DNA of 64,000 bases from NCBI RefSeq assembly GCF_037893015.1, contig NC_133663.1, positions 219,259,753 through 219,323,752 of the forward strand, in the 5' to 3' direction. The notes under the pieces are model-generated. The model did no database searches and had not been told where the DNA came from. It was given only the letters and a program-made list of their open reading frames with translations. This stretch comes from Macrotis lagotis. Its lineage: Eukaryota; Chordata; Mammalia; Peramelemorphia; Peramelidae. The first letter of the stretch is position 1; every line of letters begins with the position of its first letter. Made by a program: the position numbers and the translations under genes. This document shows positions 11,572-22,640 of this stretch, piece after piece.

Positions 11572-13085
11572 GTTTTAAATTGAATTCTCTTGTCCCCATA
11601 GACTGTGGAGGTATGGGGGAGAAGGGGAAAGGGGTTATAGATTATGTCCCACAAGTTAAAGACAATGTCTATGTATTTGTTGTCATACCTTTAAAGTAAA
11701 TATTGTTCTGTAAAAAATCTAATCCAGCTATTAGTGGTTAAATGTTCAGGGAACCCCTCTACACTTGAAGAAACAGCATTAGCAGTGACTGGAGCCAATG
11801 ACAGAATCTGAATTCCCTCAAAACTCCTTAAAGAAGTACCCCCAAAGAACCTTGGGACACTAGTGAAATGTAACATGCCTGACCTTTTTGCAGTGGGGCC
11901 CTGGGTAGTCATTATTGCAAATACTTCCTATCCCTGTTTACTCTTCTCTTTAAGTGTATATGATTTTCTGGGAGAGTGAGATTTACATCTGAGAAGAAAA
12001 TTATTTTATTACTATGTTATTTCCTTAAATGTCTTTGCTTTGAATGAAGCATGTCCTATGGCAAACTATTAAAAGGAAATACATTACTGGGGACTTATGG
12101 GCAATAGTATAGAAAGGATTCTGATCCACAAAGTGCCTAGAACCTGGAGTAGCTCTCTTGAGGTAAGGGGGTTCCTGAGTGTTACAGATGCATATCCATT
12201 ACACACTCCGGATATAAAGTTGGGGTTTCTCCAATCCAGGGGTACTAGGGCAACTACATCTTTTCCAATTCTGTTAATTCTCTGTTGAACAGAGGGATAA
12301 CTTTTATACAACCTGACTCCTGGTAATAATCTCTCTTCATATACAGCAGCCCCAAATAAAAAAAAATTAAATACAATAAACATGGCAGGAAAAACAATTC
12401 TAGAATATGTGTCAATGAAATGTTGTTCTTAAGAATGATTTTGCCACCATGGCCTCTCAAAGACTTCTTCCTCTTCAGCCCAGATGAATCAGTGGTGGGG
12501 ATGCTAGGGTTTTTGATGTTCACTGAGTACTCTTCTGAATGTATAGAAAAGGGGGGCAGGCCAAAATCAGGCTTGCTGTCTTGGTAACAATCATCAAATA
12601 CCATTGCTTATACTGCTTCAATATTATATATTCCAGAAAACTGATTTAAAAAAAGTTACTCTTGTATCATGAGTTATAAAATGGAGCAAACAGATACATG
12701 GGACAGTTCTGTGGATTAAAAAAAAGTGACAGATTTTTAATCAATCATTGAGGATTTATTGACTTGCCATTTATTTCATCCAATAAATTTTGCTTAATTT
12801 AAAGAAGTCTGGGATCTTTTTAAAGGTCTCTGCTTCAGTTATTGATTTTTTTGTGTGTGTGTGACATAAATAAGTTATTGCACTTTTCTGGGGCCAATTT
12901 TCCTTTCCTGTCAAATAGGAATAGTCATAACTGATATTCTCACAGAAATTTTTTGAGAAGCAAATTGTCATTGCTATGAAGAATTTTTATGACTTTTAAA
13001 GAAATACTATTTGAGTACTGCCATTTGACATTGACCTAATATAGCCACCTGCTAACTTTATATAGTTAATTCCCATTATCTTTCT
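11572..13085. other. Unassigned, non-repetitive-looking sequence
   Basis: About 1.5 kb without a recognised repeat. It holds overlapping minus-strand open frames at 12,084-12,604 (separate entry) and another at 11,691-11,912. No splice-bounded exon could be argued. Confidence 0.45.
12084..12604 (-). other. Unidentified overlapping ORFs, possible decayed coding remnant
   Basis: Two minus-strand frames overlap: 12,254-12,604 (116 aa, MVFDDCYQDSKPDFGLPPFS at the N terminus) and 12,084-12,383 (99 aa). The first has a polar N half with a KRKKS basic patch, then a hydrophobic stretch (LELFFLPCLLYLIFFYLGLL) that could be one membrane span. The second continues in another frame with AVYEERLLPGVRLYKSYP. 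I do not recognise either. No poly-A tail, TSD or splice sites were seen. Chance ORFs, a degraded retrocopy or an unknown repeat are all possible. Confidence 0.25.
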
Positions 13086-13087
13086 CA

Positions 13088-13350
13088 TCTCAAAATGTAA
13101 GAGTCTATTATTTATCAAATTTGTAGATGACAGAACTTCAAGGATAGTAAATACTTTGGATAACTGAATGAGGATCCAAAGAAATCTTGACAGGTTACAA
13201 AATTGGACTGGATCCAGTAAGGTGAAATTTAATTGGGATAAAGTTAAGTATTCTACTGGGATTCAAAAAGTAAACTTCACATACAAAACTCTGTTTTACA
13301 ACATCTTTTGAAAAGGATCTCAGGATTTTAATGTAATTAGTACTGAATTG
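13088..13350 (+). repeat. CR1/L3-type LINE, reverse-transcriptase fragment
   Basis: Conceptual reading gives FVDDRTSRIV, MRIQRNLDRLQNW and VKFNWDKVK. These parallel the CR1/L3 RT stretch (FADDTK..., IQ.DLDRLE.W, MKFN..KCKVLHLG). The Tyr/Phe-Ala-Asp-Asp box has become FVDD. Old and fragmentary. Confidence 0.7.
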
Positions 13351-13364
13351 AATCCTGGATCCTT

Positions 13365-13575
13365 GAAGGAGACTATAGAGTTAGAAGCACTGGGTTTGGA
13401 ATCAGGAAGATTCATCTTCAGGAATTCAGATCTGGCCTCAGATGTTTATTAGCCGTATGATCCCGGGCAATTCACTTAACCCTGTTTGCCTCAGTTTCCT
13501 CATTTGAAAATGAGCTGGAGAAGGAAATGACAAACAATTCCAGTATCTTTGCCAAGATGAAGGAAGAGTAATCCT
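13365..13575 (+). repeat. MAR1-type SINE
   Basis: tRNA-like head (gcactgggtttggaatcagg), CORE (cctcagtttcctcatttg) and the MAR1 hallmark gctggagaaggaaatgacaaa...ccagtatctttgccaag. Confidence 0.85.
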
Positions 13576-13579
13576 TCCT

Positions 13580-14035
13580 GATCAAACCAAGATGCTAAAG
13601 GACTTTTAGTGTATTCTCACAACAGTCATGAGCATCAAATTATTGTCCTAATTCCATAAATTTGTACCTTATGAAGGAATATGAGAAAGGAAAGACAATA
13701 TATTGGGCTTATGACATTGTCAGTTAGGGTTTGGACATGAGACTAGACTTTTTAAAAAAATGACACAGGAAAAATATGTACAGTTGTATCTTCCCTCTCC
13801 TTTTAAATTGCTTCCTTTCTTCCACTGTGGTGAGGCAGTTCATTGTTGTATACTCAATGACAGACAGGAACACAAAGAGGAAACTGATTCCTAAGTAAAA
13901 CTCTTTCACAGCTTTGATGTTAAGAAACCTGATGTATTGAGGCACTGTGGATAGTGGACACTGTCAGCACAGTAGTTATACCTGCCAAGTCAAGGAGAAT
14001 GAATTATAAATCCAGTGAAGCAAGGTCATAGCATC
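13580..14035. other. Unassigned sequence
   Basis: No gene or repeat recognised; the 73-aa minus frame at 13,724-13,945 has no recognisable domain. Confidence 0.5.
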
Positions 14036-14225
14036 ACAGCCAACTAGGTAGTGCAGGTGATAGAGTGCTAGGCCTGTAGTCAGGAGGAGCTGAATTTGCC
14101 TCAGACACTAGTTGCATGACTCTGGGCAAATCTCTTAACCTTTCTCACCTTAATTTCCTCAACCATAAAATGGAATAATAATAGGACCTGCTTTGCTGGG
14201 AAAATTAATATTTTAAAAATGCCTG
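14036..14225 (+). repeat. MIR/CORE-SINE
   Basis: caactaggtagtgcagg head, gactctgggcaaatctcttaa and tcctcaaccataaaatgg CORE words. Confidence 0.75.
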
Positions 14226-14345
14226 GCACTCCATATTTTCAGATGAGGAAACTCAGGTAGAAGAAGGTATAGTAACATGTTTACAGATAGTAACTGGCAG
14301 GGCCAATTTTTAAATCCAGGTGTTCTTACCCTAAATTCAGCACTT
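14226..14345 (-). repeat. MIR-like fragment, antisense
   Basis: cagatgaggaaactcagg and cagggccaatttttaaatcc are the reversed CORE and head of a MIR, head to tail with the preceding + strand copy. Confidence 0.65.
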
Positions 14346-14984
14346 TTCCATAGTAAGAAATAATAGAATCTCTTGAACATTATATAGGATAATAGCACAT
14401 TATACCAAGCAACAAATTTCTTGTTCCCAGCCCAACAATTTTAACATCAAAGCAATAATAGCTGAGTAAAGTTTAAAACATGTATTTATTAACTCTAAAT
14501 TCAACCTTTTTGTCTTTCTTTAGTTATCTTATATTTCTCTTTCTCCAACCTTTTTCCTTACTTCCCTTGATCAGGGATGATTAGCTTGGTGTTAAGGAGG
14601 AAGGAATAGTTACCATAGGAAAGTAATTTGTTATTAAAGGAATAGATGGGGGTGAGGGTAAGGCAAGAAGACACCTACCTACACAAATAACGATGATAGG
14701 AGTGAGGATTTGAAAAGTGTGAAAGAGATTAGATAAAATGTGAAGAGAAATTTAGAGATGGGAAAAAGTCAGTCACTGGGGTTTAGGGGATATCAGGGAA
14801 GGCTTGATTAAGGAAATGAACATGAATAAAGGAAAGGGATAAGCAAGTTCTATTGAAGACTTCAAGGGAGAGTATGAAAAAAGTTATAAAGTAGATGTCA
14901 GTATGAGAATGAAGAGATGTAATTAATGTCTTCTAATTTGGTTGTTCCACAAACTTTATAAAAAAAGAGTAGTAGGAGATAGAG
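14346..14984. other. Unassigned purine-rich sequence
   Basis: 14,580-14,930 is rich in gggaa/aggga steps and may be an old antisense L2 piece, but I could not anchor it with a motif. Confidence 0.4.
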
Positions 14985-15197
14985 GCAACTAGATGACTCT
15001 GTGCTGGCCCTGGAGCCAGTAATAGCTAAGTTCAACTATGACCTCAGAAAGTTACTAGATGTGTGGCTCTGGATAAGTCACTTAATCTCTGTTTTCCTTA
15101 ATCCACTGGAGAAGGAAAATGCAAACTACTTTAGTATCATTGGAGTGTTATGGTACATAGAATCACAAAGAATCGGATATGACTGAACAACAACAGG
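14985..15197 (+). repeat. MAR1-type SINE
   Basis: Head gctggccctggagcca, ccactggagaaggaaaa and the terminal gatatgactgaacaacaaca of MAR1. Confidence 0.85.
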
Positions 15198-15364
15198 AGA
15201 TAAGACTGAAAAGGTAGAGTAGATGAGATTGTGTGTGGGGGTTATATGTATGGGGAGTGAGGGAATTGTAAGAAATGAGTGAACCACACTGATATCATCT
15301 GTGACTAAATTCTGGATATAGCTCAGTTTACTTTCTATTTAGTTATGAGTCTAATCTAATTTCT

Positions 15365-15757
15365 ATCTTATGAGAAAATTTTGTTCAGTAATGGGAATTG
15401 TGAGAAAACTTTATTTGTATTCTTTGAACCTCACTAAACCTACACTCCCCTTGCCAAAGATTCCGAGGCTAATGTTGGTCCTCACACCACCACTCACCAA
15501 AGCCTCCAGGGCCTTAGGTCCTCTGGCTTCACCCCGCTGCTGTCCCTGTGTTCGCACTCTGCTCTCTGTTACCATTTGACTCACAGTCCCCTGAAACAGA
15601 CCTTGTTGGTAGGTGTTCTTCTGTTAGTTTCTTTTTCTGGATTTTGTCCATTGAATTCCTTTTAAGAGTCTTCTTTCATGTTATTTTTGAGGGGAACCAG
15701 TAGCACTTAGCACAATGCCTGTCTTCTCTCCACCACCTTGGCCAGAAGACTGTACTA
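15365..15757 (-). mobile_element. L1 5' UTR fragment, antisense
   Basis: The reverse complement starts cttctggccaaggtggtgg then agagaagacaggca, matching the first bases of the full-length L1 at 33,494 (ggacttccggccaagatgatgg, then the same agagaagacaggca). It holds the 5' end but ends after about 390 bp, so it is 3'-truncated and diverged. Confidence 0.75.
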
Positions 15758-16029
15758 ATCTTTCTTGAACATACTTTACATCCTTGGAGACTGCTCTAGT
15801 GAGGCATGTGTTTTTTTGGATTCTATCAAGGTGTAAAGACTTTTCAAGTGATTTGTCTGTTGTTCAAGGATAAGCCCAACTAAGTATCCCATCACCAATT
15901 AATTGACTGTTATGTGACATATCTTTTGGCTGTAGCATCTCAGTCAAGTCAACAACCATTTATTAAACATCTATTACATACCAAGAACCATTAACCAAAT
16001 AGGGGGGAAAACCTATGTATAATAATGGT

Positions 16030-16250
16030 AAGAAATTATGTAGAACTTTTAAGATTTGCAAAGCATTTCACATGTAATTTATTTCATTTGGATCTCACAA
16101 CAACCCTGGGAAATAAGTGCTCATTTTCCAGACAAAGAAGTTAAGTGACTTGCCTAGCTCCCAAAGGCAGTTAAGTATAAGAGACAGGATTTGAACTCAG
16201 GTCTTCCTAACTCCCAGTCTAGTTCCCTATCTACCATGCCATTTAACTAT
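16030..16250 (-). repeat. MIR/CORE-SINE, antisense
   Basis: gcaaagcatttcacatgtaa, ctcacaacaaccctgg, aagttaagtgacttgcc and gatttgaactcaggtcttcc in the expected reversed order. Confidence 0.85.
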
Positions 16251-16279
16251 CTCAACATAACTTTTACAACACAACACTA

Positions 16280-16342
16280 TTTATATAACATAATATAACA
16301 TTTATATAACATTATATAACATTTATATAACATTATATAACA
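16280..16342. repeat. 21-bp AT tandem repeat
   Basis: About three copies of a 21-bp unit composed of atttatataac plus attatataac. Confidence 0.85.
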
Positions 16343-16536
16343 GAAAACTGACAAATGGCCTTGGTGATTTTCCCAAGATTCTATTTCACTAACATGCTCT
16401 GAGCAACACTCCAATATCTGCTATTAAGCAATAGCTTAGGCTTAGCTTCCATCTGGATCTTATTTTCCTTCTTTCAGATAGGAATAACCATTACAAGGCA
16501 ACTAAATCCTTTGCTTCATGATGTTTGTTACACATT

Positions 16537-16538
<2 letters not shown>

Positions 16539-16579
<41 letters not shown>

Positions 16580-16583
16580 ACAC
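16539..16583. repeat. (CA)n microsatellite
   Basis: Near-perfect ca repeats of about 45 bp with a single tac interruption near the right end. Confidence 0.95.
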
Positions 16584-16599
16584 AATTTTGTTTGTATTG

Positions 16600-16812
16600 C
16601 CCAGATCTATGATTTCATTGGTGAAAGAAGCTTAAGATGAGGAAACTTCTGTCAGTATGATCAGCACCTATTTCACAAGAGACTTCTAAAGAGTTTCTTG
16701 GGAGTATTGAGAGACTAAGAGACTTTCTCCACATTTATTAGGGGCAGAATTTGAAGATAGGCCTTCCTAATTCCAAGGAGTACTCTCTAGTCACATCATA
16801 CTGCCTCTTCGT
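16600..16812 (-). repeat. Marsupial MIR-like repeat with gatttcattg end
   Basis: ctatgatttcattggtgaa, agaggacttctaaagag-like and ggcagaatttgaa...aggccttccta match in order the copies at 32,715-32,925 and 59,290-59,515. Confidence 0.6.
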
Positions 16813-17522
16813 TTTTAATGGCTAGTAATATAATTCTCAATGGGAAAATAAATGGTTTATCATATAGAAGCTTCTATGATAAAGAAGTCTTGTCTCATAT
16901 GTTATAAAATTAATGAGAGTTGATCCAATAAAAAATGCATTATCTACATCTCTCAGAGTTCAATGAAGCTATAGTCATTTTCTTTTGTAGGGTGCTTAAA
17001 GCAACTCATTTACTTTGGCTTAAATTTATATATTTATTTTAAATCAGCATTCAAGGTCTCAGTCCCCTTTCATTTTTTCAACAGTACAATAAAAATGAAT
17101 TAGATTAGCAGGGAGGAGAAAATAGGGTGGTTGTGGTGGGGTGACCCTGATAGGAAATAATGAATTATGAGAACACTCATATAAATTCCTAGAACAATAG
17201 GTCTAGAGCTTGAGAACATTATAGCTCCATTAGACATACTTATGGGTCTCTAGCTACTTCTTAGAGATAAATTAATCTTTAAAAATAGTATTTCTTTCAA
17301 AATCATTGTACTTAATATCTCATCAAAAGAGTTTTGAATGATCCAAACTGACCATTTATTGAAGAAAGGTTTTTCTCTTGGTATCAGAAACATCTTTCCT
17401 TATCCACTGACAATACTACAAAGTTGTAGTAATACTAATAAAATGCGTTTGGTAAAAGTATTTTATAGAATTCAAATCATTTGGGTCATTGCTTTGTCTT
17501 CTCCAGTGAATGGAATATTGTA
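16813..17522. other. Unassigned sequence
   Basis: No gene or recognised repeat; the 61-aa frame at 17,338-17,523 has no domain. Confidence 0.5.
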
Positions 17523-17712
17523 GTAAAAAAAAGACCTGGATTCTAATCCTATCTTCCCAGCCATTTGACCATAATCTATTTGTATCTTAGTTTCCACTTC
17601 CATAAAATAGTGTAATAATACCTATAAATATCACTTCAAAGGCTTATTGTGAGGTACAAGTGAGAGAATGTGTGAAATGCATTTTACAAATCTCAAAGAG
17701 CTAAATGTCAGT
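17523..17712 (+). repeat. MIR/CORE-SINE
   Basis: gacctggattctaatcc, atcttagtttccacttccataaaatag and the tail ggcttattgtgaggta...gtgaaatgcattttacaa. Confidence 0.75.
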
Positions 17713-17885
17713 CACTACTGCTGCTGCTGATACTACTTCTATTACTACTGCTGCCTTATAACTAATACTACTCTACAGCAATCACTTTCATGCCTACTAC
17801 TATTATTACTACTACTACTATTCAACTTCTACTACCACCACTACTACTTTTACTACTCTTACTACTACTGCTCTAATACTGTTAC
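17713..17885. repeat. (ACT)n trinucleotide cluster
   Basis: About 170 bp rich in actactact/gctgct with interruptions, directly between a MIR and an antisense MAR1. Confidence 0.85.
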
Positions 17886-17892
17886 TATAACT

Positions 17893-18115
17893 ATGTTGTT
17901 GTTATCATTCAGTCATTTTTCAGTTGTGCCCCCTTTAGGAGTTTTCTTGTCAAAGATACTGGGATAGTTTGCTATTTCCTTCTCTGGCTCATTTTACAGA
18001 AAAAGAAACTGAGGCAAACAGGGTTAAAGTGACTGTCTAGGATCACACAGCTAGCAAGTATCAAGGTCAGATTTGAACTCTGAAAGAGGAGCATTCCTGA
18101 CTCTTTGCCACCTAA
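17893..18115 (-). repeat. MAR1-type SINE, antisense
   Basis: Starts gttgttgttatcattcagtca (reversed tgactgaa...caacaac end), then gtcaaagatactgg, ttccttctctggctc and gaaactgaggcaaac. Confidence 0.9.
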
Positions 18116-18200
18116 TACTACTTTACTACTATCATTTTCACTATTCTCACAAATCCATGTAACATTATTAGAGACTTTAGTTTACTTCACATACTCTTTT

Positions 18201-18347
18201 TTTTAGGTTTTTGCTAGGCAATGGGGTTAAGTGGCTTGCTCAAGACCACACAGCTAGGTAATTATTAAGTGTCTGAGGCCGGATTTGAACCCAAGTACTC
18301 CTGACTCCAGAGCCGGAGCTTTATCCATTGTGCTACCTAGCCGTCCC
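18201..18347 (-). repeat. tRNA-derived marsupial SINE
   Basis: Complete reversed copy with perfect 14-bp TSD tcacatactctttt at 18,187-18,200 and 18,348-18,361. Confidence 0.97.
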
Positions 18348-18544
18348 TCACATACTCTTTTAAGTAGAGTAATCTTTTATGTCTTTGAGATGAGAGTATA
18401 TTACCTGGAAATGAAAATTAGTGAAGAAAATGAAGTATAAATTCCCTAGTCATACAAAATTCAAATGGACAGAATTTAGAGTATGATTGAATAGTGTCTG
18501 TGTTATTTCCCTGCTTATTACCTCTGTGAGCAAATAGAAACTTT

Positions 18545-18722
18545 TCCATTTGGCAAGCTTTTCACAACCTGGGCCTTAACTTATCTTTGCAGTCTCATTA
18601 TACATTATTTTATTGTATATACTTTATGACCTAGTCAAATTTGTTTTTCTACTCTGCATATATGGTACTGCATTTCCAATCTCAATACTTTTTGCTGTAG
18701 GTGTTTTTTGCTGAAAGCTAAA
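18545..18722 (+). repeat. LINE2 3' UTR fragment
   Basis: ggcaagcttttcacaacctg, cttatctttgcagtctcatta and tacattattt match the L2 segment that encodes or follows the ORF2 end. Confidence 0.7.
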
Positions 18723-18874
18723 AACATTTCCAGGTATCTCTTCTACTTGGTGGGTTTAGGGTCATGGTGCCCCCACCATCTGGGAAATCCATGTAAACTT
18801 TTTTGGCTCTCCTTTTGTACCAGAGAAGTCTGAATTATTATAGTATTAAAAGATAAAATATGTTAATATTATTC

Positions 18875-18878
<4 letters not shown>

Positions 18879-18911
<33 letters not shown>
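18879..18911. repeat. (AT)n microsatellite
   Basis: About 33 bp of pure alternating AT. Confidence 0.95.
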
Positions 18912-18913
<2 letters not shown>

Positions 18914-19207
18914 GCATTTCTGAGTTTCTAAACTTTTTCTGTGTCATCTACTGAACTTCAAGTGTTGTCTATAGCTTCTGCAAACTCCAGGAAAATCTTA
19001 TTTAATTTTTTTTGATATATCAAAACTGCAATGGGGAAAGTTGTAATGTGGAAGGGATAACTGTACCTATTTAAATCTGAGATCACTTTGTTCCTTAAAA
19101 GCCTCAGTCTAATGTCTCTCTCGGGGAGAAATCAGGAACCAAGAAGAGACCTGTGATATGGAAGAAGCAGAATTAAAGGCACAGAGGTGAAAATTATGTT
19201 GATTTTT

Positions 19208-19359
19208 TTTTTTTTTAGTTTTTGCAAAGCAATGGGGTTAAGTGGCTTGCCCAAGGCCACATAGCTAGGTTATTATTAAATGTTGAGGCCAGATTTGAAC
19301 TCAGGTACTCCTGACTCCAGGGCCGGTACTCTATCCACTGTGCCACCTAGCTGCCCCAA
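19208..19359 (-). repeat. tRNA-derived marsupial SINE
   Basis: Complete reversed copy with a long poly-T tail. TSD gttgattttt at 19,198-19,207 and 19,360-19,369. Confidence 0.93.
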
Positions 19360-19369
19360 GTTGATTTTT

Positions 19370-19958
19370 AAATTCACAAGATTTCAAGAAAAAAGGACCT
19401 TTAGTAGAAAAAGATTTCTAGTCTGATAAAAATTTGCTCCAGTCTATTGTGTTAGTTGGAAAACATTTCTAATGATCCACCTCCCCTAGAGATTTACTTC
19501 AAACACAGACTTCAACCATCAGAGGGGAAAAAGACAAAATAATACAAAAAAAATCAATGCTCTCATGGAAATGAATATAACCTTTTCCCCCTATAGGCTT
19601 GGAAGGAAGAGAGAACCATATATGTATGTGGAAAGGAAAGTGAGCTAGACATCCCTCTCCTGTCTTTACAAAACCCTACATCATTCTGTCCACAAAGTGG
19701 TTGCCCAAAACCTTATTGAATATCTGTGCACAATTGAGCTTATTGATTCCTTTCAGTTGTATGTCTAAGTGCATATGAAGGTTGAATAAAAAGCCCAGTT
19801 CCAGCTTCCCAAATATTATTTCCTCAAGTCATAAATATGGCTAGATGGAGGGGAGATAAACTGGATGCCAGCTGAGGGAAAGAATTATATCCGTTAGACA
19901 AGATGCATGCTTTAGTGAAAAACTTCTATTGCTATGTTATACACAACCTAGTCTTGAT
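19370..19958. other. Unassigned sequence
   Basis: No gene or repeat recognised. Confidence 0.5.
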
Positions 19959-20205
19959 AGTTATTGTGAAGCAGTGGATAGAAAACTGGGTTTAGAATCA
20001 GGAAGACCTGAGTTCAAATATGGCCTCATACTCTTATTAACTGTGTGACCCTGGGCAAGTTACTTAAACTGTTTGCCTCAGTTTCCTCATCTATAAAATT
20101 GGCACATCTGTAAAATGTAATAATAATACTTACCTTCAAGGGCTGTTTTGAGGATCAAATGTGGTATTATTTGTAAAGACGATAGTAAATGTAAATGTTA
20201 TGATA
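19959..20205 (+). repeat. MIR/CORE-SINE
   Basis: gaagcagtggatag head, ctgtgtgaccctgggcaagt, cctcagtttcctcatctata and a tail with cttcaagggctg...gaggatcaaa. Confidence 0.9.
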
Positions 20206-20546
20206 TGTTGATGATGATGTCCCTGATACAATAAAACAGTTGACATAACAGTGAACAACATGTACTGTGAAGGTAGGAAGTATAATCCTTTCCAGATCAC
20301 AAGGGTATTTAGGCTATAAGGGTCATAGATTTAAAGTCTGAAAGCTTTAGGTGCCTACCTAGTCTAATTCTATCTTTTTTTTTTTATTGGGCGGGACTGG
20401 ACAAGATTAACATCCTTAAGCAGTTGTCGATAGTCCAGAAAACTCATACATATTTATGGAAGGAAGAATATAATTCCAAATTAATTATAACAGTTTTTAA
20501 ACTACATATTCATGAGTGTAGCTAATATATTTTAAGAAAAGTTGCT
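20206..20546. other. Unassigned sequence
   Basis: Nothing recognised apart from a T run at 20,371-20,384. Confidence 0.5.
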
Positions 20547-20655
20547 TGGGGCAGCTAGGTAGGAATTAAACTATGACCTCAGACACTTTCTAGTTGTGTG
20601 ACCCTGAACAAGTCACTTAACTCTTAACCCTGATTGTCTCAAAAAAGAATATAAA
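20547..20655 (+). repeat. SINE fragment with internal loss
   Basis: ggggcagctaggta joins directly to ttaaactatgacctcagaca, skipping about 25 bases of the head, then gttgtgtgaccctgaacaagt. Confidence 0.75.
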
Positions 20656-20661
20656 AGTTTT

Positions 20662-20905
20662 ATCACATAAATCAGATTTGATAGTGTTAATCCTGAGTTT
20701 ACATCCAGCCCCAGACACTTATTGATTGACTGATCATGGGCCAAGTTCCTTAACCTGTCTGTTCATCTCAGTTTCCTCCACTGTAAAATGGAGATAATAA
20801 AAGGTACCCACCTTGCAGGGCTGATGTGAGGACCAAATGAAATAATATTCGTAAAGCATTTAACACAGTGCTTGGTAGAAGGTAGGTAGTATATAAAAGC
20901 TTTGC
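20662..20905 (+). repeat. MIR/CORE-SINE
   Basis: ccagccccagacacttattg, tctcagtttcctccactgta, ccttgcagggctgatgtgag and acacagtgcttgg. Confidence 0.9.
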
Positions 20906-21225
20906 CCTTCTGCATTCTTTCTTCCTTACATAGACATACTAAAGATGACCTCTGAGAGTTGCTGGAGCTGACAAATTCATCCCATTGAAGCTAACTTGAA
21001 GAGCCTTTGCAAACTTAGCTTAATTGTACCTCAGATAGAGAACACAGACATAATAGTCTATAGTCAGCTACATACCTGAAGTCAGCGATCTAGTAGGGTT
21101 TGCCAGAGTTTTTGCTCTGAGGCATAGCCCTCAAGGACCCAGGATCATTTGGCTGTCACAAAGAGGTATTGGAGTGATTCTATATTGGAGGAACAACAAT
21201 AATAAAGAAAAATTAATAATAATAA
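20906..21225. other. Unassigned sequence
   Basis: Nothing recognised. Confidence 0.5.
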
Positions 21226-21226
21226 T

Positions 21227-21452
21227 ACCTGCATACCTCATTTTATTGTGCTGGACAGATACTATCTTAAGGTATATACGTTGGTTTTTTTGACACAATA
21301 TTATTGCATATTTAACAGCCTACACTGTTGTATAAATGTAACTTTTAAATGCATTTGGAAACAAAAAAAATTTCATTACCTTCTTCTGAGAGTAATTTTA
21401 TTGTAGTGTTCTAGAACCAAATTCACAATGTTGCTGAAGTATCCCTATATAA
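21227..21452. mobile_element. Tigger1-like DNA transposon remnant (MITE)
   Basis: Opens with cctgcatacctcattttatt, the Tigger1-type terminal inverted repeat. It then jumps to the opposite end: aaggtatatacgttggtttt, ttgacacaatattattgcat, aacttttaaatgcatttgga and a reversed terminus gaagtatccctat. The whole transposase region is absent. Tigger elements (Tc1/mariner superfamily) target TA, and a ta sits at both edges. Confidence 0.75.
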
Positions 21453-21602
21453 CCTAGTAATCTTTTGAAAAAATGCCAACAATTCATGAACATTTAATTT
21501 ATAAGACAATTTTTCTGGCATATTAGACATAAATTTGATGATTGTGAACCATTAATTTTGCCTGACTACTATTATATGAGAAAGAATAAAATTGATAGAA
21601 AT

Positions 21603-21832
21603 GAGATGATTTTTTTGGTACAATGGAAACAGTACTGGATTCAGAGAGATTTGAGTTTGAATTTCTGCTCTTCTATTTACTACCTACATAACTTCGGGTA
21701 AATTACTTAACTTTTCTGGGTCTTAGTTCCTTCTTCTATGCACTGTAAAATGAGAAGAGTTTAATTAGATGATGTCTAAACCAATTTTTATTTCTTATTC
21801 TATGATCTTAGGATCTTCTACTCCTGGTTTTA
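21603..21832 (+). repeat. MIR_Mars-like CORE-SINE
   Basis: cagtactggattcagagaga, gggtaaattacttaactttt and the long tail ttaattagatgatgtctaa...ttctatgatctta typical of the marsupial MIR variant. Confidence 0.8.
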
Positions 21833-22338
21833 CAAGTCTGTGAATTACAATGAATTTTAGTTTCTATTTTTTTCATAATTAGATATGTTTAAGAGTAGCA
21901 AGTAGCAAATTCAATAGAATAATTAATTATTTATTTGGTATCCTGCTCTGAAAAGCATTGAGAAAGTCCCTTTTGTCTCAACTGACTCCCAACTCAGACA
22001 TCAAGTATCTGAAATTATACCATTTGAAATAAATGTCTTTGTGTTCAATATTGTGTCTTTGTATTAAACATGTGTGTCTCCCTGTGACACACCCTTTCAA
22101 AACTTAAACGCATTGGGGAAGGGTGTCAGAAATCCCTTAGCATTAAATAATTGATCAGATAAGTTTTCTCCTTGTGTGGGGGAACCAGACCCAGGCAGTA
22201 TGAACTGGAAGAAGAAAAGGAGGATGAAGAAAGGAGAAAGATAAAAATGGGATTTCCCAAATTAAATTTGGCTTACTTCTCAGTTTTGCTCAAGGTATGC
22301 CTGATTATATGGGAATAACTCAGTATATCACCTCTTTA
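21833..22338. other. Unassigned sequence
   Basis: No gene or repeat recognised. Confidence 0.5.
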
Positions 22339-22640
22339 CTATGCTAGAGCTTTCATGCTTCTAGTCAGATTATCACCTTCACTTCCTTCCCACTCATAAC
22401 CTGGATTCTATTTCTGGATCTGATGGCTCACACAGGTAAATTTCAGCACAATCTTTCTGAGTTTCAGGTATCTTCCTAGCTACTTCCTGCCTGCTCAAGG
22501 TCATGTTGCTTCATCTGTTCCTCTCTCCCTTTCTAGTTCTCTATGCTTTGTCTTCTCCCACAAGCCTCCTTGAGGCAGGGGCTAACTTGATTTCTTGTAT
22601 CTCTAGTAATTAGCATGGTGCTTGGAACATGTCATACTTA
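22339..22640 (+). repeat. LINE2 3' end, diverged
   Basis: ccttgaggcaggggctaact, tgtatctctagtaattagca and tggtgcttggaacat are L2 3'-terminal words; the upstream 200 bp is pyrimidine-rich and consistent with L2. Confidence 0.6.

Noticed and set aside
15370-15579. 69-codon + frame rich in Pro/Ser as a small protein
   Set aside because: It lies within the antisense L1 5' UTR.
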